DNA of 6,749 nt from an uncultured Lachnospiraceae bacterium. GTDB taxonomy: Bacteria > Bacillota_A > Clostridia > Lachnospirales > Lachnospiraceae. This document shows, piece by piece, positions 1 through 6,331 of the stretch. The notes below the pieces were generated by a model. It was not told where the DNA came from. It searched no databases and saw nothing but the letters and a program-made list of their open reading frames with translations. The first letter of the stretch is position 1. Each line of letters opens with the position of its first letter. The DNA lies in NCBI GenBank assembly GCA_910585855.1, contig CAJUGZ010000237.1, positions 1 through 6,749 of the forward strand, read 5' to 3'. The translations under genes were made by a program, and so were the position numbers.

Positions 1-797
1 CGATGCGAAAACAAATACCTGTCATTACAGCAAGTACAAAAATCCGCTATAAACAAATGCTCCTCTAACACCCCAGCCGCTAAAAGAATTTCCTGATTTG
101 CTCTCCTTAAATCCAGCCGATATCTTCCATCCCCCTTCTCCTCTCCTATCCCATCCAAATCTATTCCATACAATTCTTTTCGAAACAATTCCATCACTTC
201 TTCCCCAACCTCATAACAATCCTTACAGATACAAGGTCCAATTCCAACAATTACCTCTTCTGGATTTGTTCCAAAACTTCTTTTCATCGCTTTTAACGTT
301 TCTTTTCCAATCTGCGCCACTGTCCCCCTCCATCCAGAGTGAGAAAGTGCAATCGCCCGATGTACCGGATCGGCAAAATAAAGCGGTACACAATCTGCAA
401 ATGTAGCCACCAGAGTTACTCCGGGCTGATCGGTCATCAGTCCGTCATATCCTTCCAAACGAGAAGGACGAACCACACCCTCTCCATAGTCCTCCTCTGT
501 CACCAGATGCACACGATTTCCATGCACCAATCTGCTTCTTACAAAACGGTTGACATCCGCTCCCAGTACACCTGCTATCCGTCTGTAATTCTCTCTTACA
601 TTTTCCTCTTTATCTTTCGCATCCTCCCGAAAATTCATACTGGCATAGATCCCCTCGCTTACCCCGCCCATCCTTGTAGAAAAACAATGGGTAAGCCATG
701 TCTGTTCTTCTAATGCAGGAAAGGTCAAATAGACCAGTTCACCTATTTGATTTACTTTTAAAACTTCCTCTCCCTCTATAATTCTCTTCCACTCCAA
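1..797 (-). CDS. pgeF: Peptidoglycan editing factor PgeF (YfiH/YlmD, laccase-domain family), C-terminus cut by window edge
   Basis: Translating the minus strand from 797 to the left edge gives 265 uninterrupted residues. They have the features of the Cu-oxidase_4/YfiH family: VHGNRVH (His92), ADCVPLYFADP (Cys136), HSGWRGT (His153) and, near the edge, FCTCCNDRYLFSHR. The His/Cys/His set has the spacing of the family's metal-binding active site (44 and 17 residues). Family members cleave mis-incorporated residues such as L-Ser from UDP-MurNAc precursors (E. coli YfiH), and relatives act on purine nucleosides; which activity applies here is inference. The start is TTG at 797–795. GGAGGA lies 7 nt upstream, inside the end of yraN, and no ATG fits; translation from here gives MEWKRIIEGEEV. 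Only one base separates it from the yraN stop, so the two are probably translationally coupled. Roughly the last 15–25 residues are outside the window. Confidence 0.93.
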   Translation of the reverse strand, partial: MEWKRIIEGEEVLKVNQIGELVYLTFPALEEQTWLTHCFSTRMGGVSEGIYASMNFREDAKDKEENVRENYRRIAGVLGADVNRFVRSRLVHGNRVHLVTEEDYGEGVVRPSRLEGYDGLMTDQPGVTLVATFADCVPLYFADPVHRAIALSHSGWRGTVAQIGKETLKAMKRSFGTNPEEVIVGIGPCICKDCYEVGEEVMELFRKELYGIDLDGIGEEKGDGRYRLDLRRANQEILLAAGVLEEHLFIADFCTCCNDRYLFSH

Positions 798-798
798 T

Positions 799-1152
799 CT
801 ACACTCCTCCAAACGCATCACGAATCAAGGAAATCTCTTCTCCTAAAATCACCACCACATCAAAACGGCAGCTCTGTTCCTGTCTGTAACCAGATTGATA
901 AATATACTGCCTGGCTGCCCGATAAATCCGCTGCTGCTTCCTTTTATCCACCGCTTCGGCAGGCATACCAAATGCCGTTGTTTTTCGATACTTTACTTCC
1001 ACAAATACCAGCCATTCTCCGTCCTTTGCAATTAAATCAATCTCCCCCTGCCGACAGCTAAAATTTTTCTCCAAAATCTGATACCCCTGCATCGTCAGAT
1101 AGTCCGCTGCTATCTGTTCATATTGTGTCCCCACTGCACGCTTATTTTTCAC
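799..1152 (-). CDS. yraN: YraN family (UPF0102) endonuclease-like protein
   Basis: This 117-residue protein has the usual length of the YraN/UPF0102 family. The family has a restriction-endonuclease-like fold and is often found beside rnhB. The PD-(D/E)XK-type residues are visible: GEIDLIA (Glu37, Asp39) followed by FVEVKYR (Glu52, Lys54). N-terminal GTQYEQIAADYLTMQGY and the late FDVVVI strand are also typical. Cellular function is not firmly established; a role in DNA processing or recombination is inferred from the fold. The start is GTG at 1152–1150 with AAGGAG 5 nt upstream. It lies 17 nt after the FlhB-like gene and 1 nt before pgeF, so it is almost certainly in the same transcript. Confidence 0.92.
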   Translation of the reverse strand: MKNKRAVGTQYEQIAADYLTMQGYQILEKNFSCRQGEIDLIAKDGEWLVFVEVKYRKTTAFGMPAEAVDKRKQQRIYRAARQYIYQSGYRQEQSCRFDVVVILGEEISLIRDAFGGV

Positions 1153-1169
1153 AAATACTCCTTTTTATA

Positions 1170-1499
1170 CTATCTTTTCTGTACCTTACTCTTTAATTTA
1201 TCCATATCATCCACAAATACCAAAATCTCTGCCACAACTTCATACAACTCAGGCGGAATTGCATCCCCAATCTCTAATTTTGCCAATGTCTTTGCCAATT
1301 TTTCATCTTGATAAACTGGCACATCTGCTTCCTTTGCCTTCTCTAATATCTTTTCCGCCAAAGCACCCTTTCCGGTTGCCAAGATACGAGGGGCAGTATC
1401 TGCCGGGTCATAAGCCAATGCAATCGCTTGTTTTGGCTTTTCTTCTGTATATTTTTGTTTTCCCTTTTCCAAACTGTACCATCCCTTCCCTCTATACAC
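1170..1499 (-). CDS. FlhB C-terminal-domain-like orphan protein (YlqH type)
   Basis: The protein has at most 109 residues and resembles only the cytoplasmic C-terminal domain of FlhB/YscU export-switch proteins: AIALAYDP, APRILATGKGALAEKI, ADVPVYQDEKLAKTL and IPPELYEVVAEILVFV in that order. No membrane segments are present, whereas full FlhB has four. The autocleavage motif NPTH is replaced by KPKQ (residues 21–24), so self-cleavage is not expected. Position and size match B. subtilis YlqH, whose function I do not know. The start is uncertain. GTG at 1499 is 5 nt after the upstream stop but has no clear ribosome site. TTG at 1472–1470 has AAGGGA 9 nt upstream and would give 100 residues, which fits the domain better. 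The gene directly follows the FliK-like gene, and the two families interact in flagella. Confidence 0.85.
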   Translation of the reverse strand: MYRGKGWYSLEKGKQKYTEEKPKQAIALAYDPADTAPRILATGKGALAEKILEKAKEADVPVYQDEKLAKTLAKLEIGDAIPPELYEVVAEILVFVDDMDKLKSKVQKR

Positions 1500-1504
1500 C
1501 GATT

Positions 1505-3151
1505 TTACGCACGCACATCAAAAGAAAACCTTGTCAGTTTTACCTTCTTTTTGTCCCGATTTACAATATCCTGAAAAAAATCTATTTTACTTTCTCCCGA
1601 TTTCTTTTTTGTTTCTGTTTCATTTTCTTCCTTTTTCACCTGCATCGTATTACTGATCTGATAGCCTTTTTTGGTCAGCCTTTCATTTAATTCCTCGATA
1701 TGTTCTCCTATAAAATCCAGCATTTCCTCTGATTCTAAGGTAAAATCGGTATGTACTCTAAAGTCCGTCATCCGAATCATTACATCAATTTTCCCAAGGC
1801 TATCCATTTCTAGATGCAGCAGCGCCGTTAGTTCCTCTCCCTTTTTCCTCATCAGATTTTTCTTGGTATAGACATAGAGATCACCATGTGCATTTTCTTC
1901 TGTAAATTTTAAAGGAAGCTGCACATAATTCAGCATTTCATTCATTGCCCCCATAAATTTCACATTTCCATTGACCTCTGAAGTTGTTTTTGCAAGAGAA
2001 CTTTCCCCTTTTCCATACTCTTCCATTACTTTCTGTGCTTTTTCTGTACGCTCCGCCAATTTCCGATAAAAATTAGAAATCGACCGCTCCCCTTCTAGTT
2101 CTCTTGGATCTAGCAGCATCTTTTCGTCCAAAGCCGAACGAAGCAGTGTATGAAGCCCGCTGTTTTTAAATAACTTGCTTAAATGTTCTTTTGGCATTGA
2201 CTGGTGCTCTGCCAGCTCCTGCATCTTTTTTAAAATTTCTTCTGGCGCACTGTCCTCTGCCTCAATAAGCTGGGTTAATTCCTGCAGTTGCCCATCTTCC
2301 CCTTTTTGAAATCCAACCAGTTCTTCTGCCCCTTCCTCCTGATTGCCAAACAAAGCCAGCAATTCTCTTTTCTGCTCTTCTGACAACGGATTGACTGCCG
2401 CCTTTCCTTCTTCTGCTGTAGTCAATTCCAGTGCTTCCATCACATCATTCCAAAGCATAACCGCATCTTCTGGATCTTCCTGTGCCACTTCAGAAAATAA
2501 ATGCAGCATTTCCTCCGGCATAACAGAAGTTTTTTCCACGATCTGATATTCATTATTTTTATAATTTCCATACTGTGTTACCATTTCCTGATTCAGCGGA
2601 ATCTGATATTTTTCCAATCCCACTATCGTATCGGCATCCGCCTGCGGAAAAAGTGCCAGCTCTTTTGCATACCGCTGTACCGTCTGTGCATCAATCGGAA
2701 TCTGTTCTTTCATCATACTTTTTATCAGTTCTAAATTGCGATCGGTTACTTCCACTCCCGCTTCTCCTAAAATCCTGCTTAAAACCAAATTTCCTGCCTG
2801 CTCCATAGAAGTCCGATCTTTCGGCACTAGTACAATCTGCTGCCCGTCATTTGACTTTACTGTAAACATAGCACGCTGCCCTATCACATATTCAAAATTT
2901 TCCGTCAGTCTTGCCGTTACACTTTGATTATTGCTCAGCATAATCTCTACCAAAGAACCTCGAATATCCGTAATATTTCCGGCAACTGTCTGTCCCGGCA
3001 TCAGCCCAAACAGCTTTCCAGAAAGTGCTGTACCCTGCTGTGCGCCTGCCTTTTCCGAACTGCCTGTCTGATTCTGCGTATTAGCAGCATTGGTTTCTGA
3101 TTTTTGATTCTTTAATGACTGCACAGTATGATAAATTCTTTGAATATCCAC
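1505..3151 (-). CDS. FliK-like (flagellar hook-length control C-terminal domain) protein, YlqG-like
   Basis: This 548-residue protein has no signal peptide or membrane segment. Residues 1–45 are a polar Q/N/A-rich tail. About 46–112 look like a small beta domain (LFGLMPGQTVAGNITDIRGS, then VIGQRAMFTVKS). About 115–400 are acidic and mainly helical. About 412–505 resemble the FliK C-terminal domain: LHLEMDSLGKIDVMIRM matches the family's LxLxPexLGxveVxl, and ELNERLTKKGYQIS matches its closing helix. The last 45 residues are Lys-rich. FliK proteins measure hook length and bind the FlhB cytoplasmic domain to switch export substrate. Here the next gene encodes just such an FlhB domain, so a paired role is inferred, but no flagellar machinery is in the window and the true function is unknown. 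The start is GTG at 3151–3149, with a GGGGGAGGGG ribosome site 5 nt upstream. The gap to rnhB is 54 nt. Confidence 0.8.
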   Translation of the reverse strand: MDIQRIYHTVQSLKNQKSETNAANTQNQTGSSEKAGAQQGTALSGKLFGLMPGQTVAGNITDIRGSLVEIMLSNNQSVTARLTENFEYVIGQRAMFTVKSNDGQQIVLVPKDRTSMEQAGNLVLSRILGEAGVEVTDRNLELIKSMMKEQIPIDAQTVQRYAKELALFPQADADTIVGLEKYQIPLNQEMVTQYGNYKNNEYQIVEKTSVMPEEMLHLFSEVAQEDPEDAVMLWNDVMEALELTTAEEGKAAVNPLSEEQKRELLALFGNQEEGAEELVGFQKGEDGQLQELTQLIEAEDSAPEEILKKMQELAEHQSMPKEHLSKLFKNSGLHTLLRSALDEKMLLDPRELEGERSISNFYRKLAERTEKAQKVMEEYGKGESSLAKTTSEVNGNVKFMGAMNEMLNYVQLPLKFTEENAHGDLYVYTKKNLMRKKGEELTALLHLEMDSLGKIDVMIRMTDFRVHTDFTLESEEMLDFIGEHIEELNERLTKKGYQISNTMQVKKEENETETKKKSGESKIDFFQDIVNRDKKKVKLTRFSFDVRA

Positions 3152-3205
3152 TTCTACCCCTCCCCCTCTCTCTTTTGACCTTTTTTATCTACAAATCTAC
3201 AATTT

Positions 3206-3979
3206 TCATTCTTTCTGTTGATCCAAAATATTTTTTAAAAATGTTTTTCTATGAATGGGTGTTACACCATAAGTTCGAATTGCTTCCTGATGCATCTTTG
3301 AACCATATCCCTTATGCTCCGCAAATCCATAGTTTGGATAACGTGCATCATATTCCACCATAATCCGATCTCGTGTTACTTTTGCAATCACACTGGCAGC
3401 AGCAATCGAAAGAGATTTCGCATCCCCCCTGATAATCGGCACTTGGCGAACAGAAACTTTTGGAATCGTAACCGCATCATTTAATAAAAGATCCGGTGAA
3501 ACCGAAAGCGATTCTATCGCCTGACGCATTGCTTCAAAAGTCGCCTGCAAAATATTGATTTCATCAATTCTTTCCGAAGAAACAATTCCTACTCCAACAC
3601 TAACCGCCTTATCCATAATCTCGTCATACAACGCTTCCCTCTGCTGCTTCGAAAGCTGCTTAGAATCATTTAAATATAAAATTTTTAAATCCTTTGGCAA
3701 AATCACTGCCCCTGCCACTACCGGACCTGCTAAAGGTCCTCTTCCTGCTTCATCAATTCCGCAAATTGCCTGATAAGAAGCATACTTTTTCTCAAAAGCA
3801 AGCATCTCTTCTAGACGTACCAGTTCCTGCTGATACTTCTCATATTTTTTATCGAATCGTTCCACCAGTTTCATAACACCGCTTCGGCTGTCTTTTCGAT
3901 AATTTATAAGAACCTGCGGCAAATCCTGCACAGATGTCTGTTCTAACAATCCCTTTATTTCCCCAATCTTTTGTTCCAT
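3206..3979 (-). CDS. rnhB: Ribonuclease HII
   Basis: The enzyme cuts RNA in RNA–DNA hybrids and starts removal of single ribonucleotides from DNA; it is cytoplasmic and metal-dependent. The 257-residue product has the catalytic DEDD set: Asp76 and Glu77 in CGIDEAGRGPLAGPVVAG, Asp168 in LLLNDAV, and Asp204 in VTRD. It also has RGDAKSLSIAAASVIAKVTRD and the C-terminal KGYGSKMHQEAIRTYGVTPIHRKTF. The roughly 70-residue N-terminal extension (MEQKIGEIKGLLEQ and on) is usual in Bacillota RNase HII. The start chosen is ATG at 3979, with AAAGGGG 8 nt upstream. The frame stays open to a TTG at 4105, but the extra 42 residues have no ribosome site and do not resemble the family. It is separated from rbgA by a 452-bp interval holding the repeat element. 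Confidence 0.97.
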   Translation of the reverse strand: MEQKIGEIKGLLEQTSVQDLPQVLINYRKDSRSGVMKLVERFDKKYEKYQQELVRLEEMLAFEKKYASYQAICGIDEAGRGPLAGPVVAGAVILPKDLKILYLNDSKQLSKQQREALYDEIMDKAVSVGVGIVSSERIDEINILQATFEAMRQAIESLSVSPDLLLNDAVTIPKVSVRQVPIIRGDAKSLSIAAASVIAKVTRDRIMVEYDARYPNYGFAEHKGYGSKMHQEAIRTYGVTPIHRKTFLKNILDQQKE

Positions 3980-4111
3980 ATTTAAAACCCCTTTCTCTTT
4001 TAAACTTCTCAAAATAAACTTACAACCTAAAAATTGGCTGGCAGCGGCAGAGATAATACTTCTTTTATTATAAAACATATGATTCTTTTTTTGCTTCGGA
4101 GTCAAAAAACA
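3980..4111 (-). other. Untranslated leader between the repeat element and rnhB
   Basis: This stretch of about 130 bp has no gene that I can support. It holds the rnhB ribosome site (AAAGGGG, 3994–3988). On the minus strand there is a TTGACT at 4105–4100 beside the repeat boundary and a TATAAT at 4072–4067, but they are 27 nt apart, too far for a normal sigma-A promoter. rnhB may therefore depend on read-through from rbgA across the repeat, or on a weak promoter that I cannot define. Confidence 0.4.
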
Positions 4112-4436
4112 GCCAGATTCGAAAACGGTGGGCAGTCTGCAGTGACTTTGGAAAAAAGTTAGAAGTTCTTAGACTTCTGCTCGAAAACCTAAGATTTTTT
4201 TCATATACTGCTTCTATGCAGTATGTGAAAAAAAAGGGGCGTGTTTAGCCCGGATAATAGGAAAGAGAATATCTTATGGCTAGTAAAATCTTCCTTACAC
4301 CAATCAAGTTTCGGCAGGAGTCTGGGCGAATTGCGCCCCGGTCTGTCCGGCTGGATGCACCATAATACAGAAGTCTTAGAACTTCTTACTTTTTGGAAAT
4401 CGGAACTGCAGACTGCTCACCGTTTTCGAATCTAGC
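4112..4436. repeat. Palindromic repeat element, copy 1 (complete; MITE-like, about 325 bp)
   Basis: Inverted terminal arms of about 68 nt occupy 4112–4179 and 4368–4436. The outer 32 nt match with two differences (GCCAGATTCGAAAACGG versus GCTAGATTCGAAAACGG when both are read inward), and the inner part of each arm contains its own AGAAGT…ACTTCT mini-hairpin. Between the arms, on the plus strand, lie a 17-bp hairpin with a T7/A7 base (4195–4234), then a two-step stem in which 4236–4241 pairs with 4334–4339 and 4248–4251 pairs with 4324–4327. That stem encloses a 72-nt insert. CCGGTCTGTCCGG (4338–4350) overlaps the stem and could form a competing 4-bp hairpin. No transposase is present and I see no clear target-site duplication. 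A non-autonomous mobile element or a structured RNA/DNA element are both possible. I do not recognise the family. Confidence 0.85.
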
Positions 4437-5295
4437 GTCCTCCCTCCATCTTTTCAGGAAACTCTAATGTAATTCGTCCAATCTTTCCGTTTCGAAACTC
4501 ATCTAACAATAAAGCAGCGGCTTTATCCAAATCATACTCCCCTCCCTTTGCTAAGCAAGCACGACTTTTTGCAATCTGCAAAAGAATTTCTTCCGCTTTT
4601 TCTGTTTCTTCCACCCCTTCATACCGCTCCTTTAGCATACCCATATAATGCTCCGTTAAAATCGAAATTAATGCACACGCCATCTCTGTCCGATTTAAAA
4701 TTTCATCCCGAACCGATCCGATTAAAGCCAGACGCACTCCCACTTCTGGATCTTCAAACTTTGGCCAAAGTATTCCGGGGGTATCTAATAACTCTATATT
4801 TTTATTCAGCCGAATCCACTGTTTCCCCTTGGTTACACCCGGCTTATTTCCGGTTTTTGTACAGGCTTTTCCGGCAAATGTATTGATAAAAGTAGACTTT
4901 CCTACATTTGGAATCCCCACCACCATTGCCCGTACCGGTCGATTCAAAATCCCTCTCCTTCGATCCCGTTCGATCTTATCTTTACATGCCTTCTGTACTT
5001 CGGCATGAATTGCTTTTATTCCCGCTCCGCTTTTTGCATTGATCTTTACTACATAATACCCCTTCTCCTGAAAATACGCTTCCCATACCGCATTAAACTT
5101 TTCAGAAGCCAAATCCGACTTATTTAGTAAAATCAACCGTGCTTTATTTTTCCCTAATTCATCAATATCAGGATTGCGGCTGCTTAGAGGAATTCTGGCA
5201 TCTACCAATTCAATTACCAAATCAATTAACTTAATATCCTCCTGCATTGTCCGTTTTGCCTTTATCATATGACCGGGATACCACTGCACATTCAT
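4432..5295 (-). CDS. rbgA: Ribosome biogenesis GTPase RbgA (YlqF)
   Basis: RbgA is a GTPase that acts late in 50S subunit maturation in the cytoplasm. The 287-residue product is near the usual length (B. subtilis has about 282) and has the circularly permuted motif order: G4 NKSD (58–61), G5-like NAKSG (86–90), G1 GIPNVGKST (127–135), a G2 region with KPGVTKG (151–157) and G3 DTPG (171–174). N-terminal WYPGHM carries His9, the residue implicated in catalysis in RbgA. The C-terminal helical domain ends with GKIGRITLEFPEK. The start is ATG at 5295. GGTGAT (5306–5301) sits 5 nt upstream and pairs with the 5' part of the usual anti-Shine-Dalgarno region. The gap to lepB is 25 nt. The TAG stop (4434–4432) lies inside the terminal arm of repeat copy 1. 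The association with L19 fits a ribosome-assembly role. Confidence 0.97.
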   Translation of the reverse strand: MNVQWYPGHMIKAKRTMQEDIKLIDLVIELVDARIPLSSRNPDIDELGKNKARLILLNKSDLASEKFNAVWEAYFQEKGYYVVKINAKSGAGIKAIHAEVQKACKDKIERDRRRGILNRPVRAMVVGIPNVGKSTFINTFAGKACTKTGNKPGVTKGKQWIRLNKNIELLDTPGILWPKFEDPEVGVRLALIGSVRDEILNRTEMACALISILTEHYMGMLKERYEGVEETEKAEEILLQIAKSRACLAKGGEYDLDKAAALLLDEFRNGKIGRITLEFPEKMEGGR

Positions 5296-5320
5296 ATTTT
5301 ATCACCAATCCTTTTCTATT

Positions 5321-5875
5321 CTATTTTATCAGTCCTACTTCGTCAAGTGTTGTCACCAAAAGCCATGCTTTTCCAACAATATTTCCTCTCTTTACATTCC
5401 CCACGGTTTCAAATCGACTGTCCTCACTGTTATTTCGATTATCCCCTAAAAGAAAATATTCATCCTCTCCAAGTACAATCTCTTCTAAAGCAAGACCGGG
5501 ATTTAAAATTGCATCAGTTTCTATTGGTTCTTCTAAATACTCCCCGTTTACCATCACCCGTCCGTTTTTAATACAAACAGTTTCTCCGGGAAGAGCAATA
5601 ATTCGTTTTAAAAAATACTTTTCTTCCTCTCCGTTTCGAAAAATCACAATATCAAATCGCTTCGGATCGGAAAAATGGTAACTTAATTTATCAATCAAGA
5701 TTCTTTCATCATTTGAAAGGATCGGAGCCATCGAATATCCACTTACTGTCATCTGCTCCCCCATATAAATCGTCAAAAATGCAGCTATCCCCATTACAAC
5801 CACGATATCTAAAATCCATCGCATCAAATCATAGAAAATACGGTGTTCTTCGACACCTTTTCTTCGTACTGCCAT
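5321..5875 (-). CDS. lepB: Type I signal peptidase
   Basis: LepB is a membrane-anchored serine/lysine protease that removes signal peptides from secreted proteins on the outer face of the membrane. The 184-residue product has the size of Gram-positive Sip proteins. One membrane segment lies at about 18–38. The nucleophile Ser48 is in VSGYSMAP, the general base Lys90 is in FLKRIIALPGE, and the family box GDNRNNSEDSR is at 144–154. The start chosen is ATG at 5875, with GGGAAGGA 7 nt upstream. The frame is open to a TTG at 5929, but the 18 extra residues run through the intergenic hairpin and lack a ribosome site. It is followed by rbgA after 25 nt and preceded by rplS at 108 nt. Confidence 0.97.
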   Translation of the reverse strand: MAVRRKGVEEHRIFYDLMRWILDIVVVMGIAAFLTIYMGEQMTVSGYSMAPILSNDERILIDKLSYHFSDPKRFDIVIFRNGEEEKYFLKRIIALPGETVCIKNGRVMVNGEYLEEPIETDAILNPGLALEEIVLGEDEYFLLGDNRNNSEDSRFETVGNVKRGNIVGKAWLLVTTLDEVGLIK

Positions 5876-5914
5876 CCTTAATTCCTTCCCATTTCTGCCC
5901 CATAAAATCTGAAA

Positions 5915-5945
5915 TAGGGGCAAGTACAAGATGTATTTGCCCCTA
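5915..5945 (-). promoter_or_regulatory. Intergenic hairpin between rplS and lepB (possible attenuator or RNA processing stem)
   Basis: TAGGGGCAA and TTGCCCCTA form 9 perfect base pairs. After an A·C mismatch three more pairs follow, closing a 5-nt loop. On the minus strand the stem is followed only by ATTTCAGATTTT, which is poor as a U-tract, so full termination is doubtful. Partial termination, or protection of the rplS mRNA 3' end, would fit the need for far more L19 than LepB. This is inference. Confidence 0.5.
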
Positions 5946-5983
5946 ACATTGCTAAAACGCTGTTATTTTTGCGCCTCTTTTGA

Positions 5984-6331
5984 TTATTTTACTAATTCCT
6001 TAATCTTCGCACTCTTACCAACTCTGCCTCTTAAGTAATTCAGCTTTGCACGTCTTACCTTACCATGTCTTACTACTTCTACCTTATCCACAATAGGAGA
6101 GTGCAGAGGCCATGTCTTCTCTACGCCGATTCCATTGGAATTTTTGCGAACCGTAAAAGTTTCACGAACTCCGCCGTTCTGTCTTTTTAAAACAGTTCCT
6201 TCAAATACCTGAATTCTCTCACGTGTTCCCTCAATTACCTTTGCATATACCTTTACCGTATCACCAACACGAAATTGCGGAACTTCCTTTTTTAACTGAG
6301 CTGTTTCAATACTTTTAATAATCTCGTTCAT
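5984..6331 (-). CDS. rplS: 50S ribosomal protein L19
   Basis: This is a 115-residue basic protein of normal L19 length, part of the large subunit near the interface with 30S. Recognisable segments are FRVGDTVKVYAKVIEGTRERIQVFEGTVLKR, SNGIGVEKTWPLHSPIVDKVEVVRHGKVRRAKLNYLRGRVGKSAKI. The start is ATG at 6331 with AGGAGG (6342–6337) 5 nt upstream. It is the first gene of the visible operon, behind a strong promoter and a leader of about 100 nt. Confidence 0.98.
   Translation of the reverse strand: MNEIIKSIETAQLKKEVPQFRVGDTVKVYAKVIEGTRERIQVFEGTVLKRQNGGVRETFTVRKNSNGIGVEKTWPLHSPIVDKVEVVRHGKVRRAKLNYLRGRVGKSAKIKELVK

Noticed and set aside
98..713. Two plus-strand open frames (98–406 and 339–713)
   Set aside because: They are antisense to pgeF, whose minus-strand translation matches its family throughout; the plus-strand products are low-complexity and lack ribosome sites.
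3980..4105. N-terminal extension of rnhB to a TTG at 4105
   Set aside because: There is no ribosome site, the extra residues do not look like RNase HII, and the ATG at 3979 has AAAGGGG at 8 nt and gives normal length.
4067..4105. rnhB promoter made of TTGACT and TATAAT
   Set aside because: The spacing is 27 nt, far outside 16–18, and no other -35 box lies at the right distance from the TATAAT.
4241..4435. 64-codon plus-strand gene starting GTG inside repeat copy 1
   Set aside because: It lies wholly in the repeat, its first part is in the variable insert with no counterpart in copy 2, and it has no ribosome site.
4112..4436. CRISPR array or tRNA/rRNA gene in the gene-free interval
   Set aside because: There are no regularly spaced direct repeats and no cloverleaf or rRNA-like segments; the structure is a single inverted repeat.
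4106..4440. Target-site duplication around repeat copy 1
   Set aside because: The flanks (AAAACA on the left, GTCCTC on the right) do not match, so no duplication can be claimed.
5876..5929. N-terminal extension of lepB to a TTG at 5929
   Set aside because: It would run through the intergenic hairpin; the ATG at 5875 has a strong site and gives 184 residues, the usual size.
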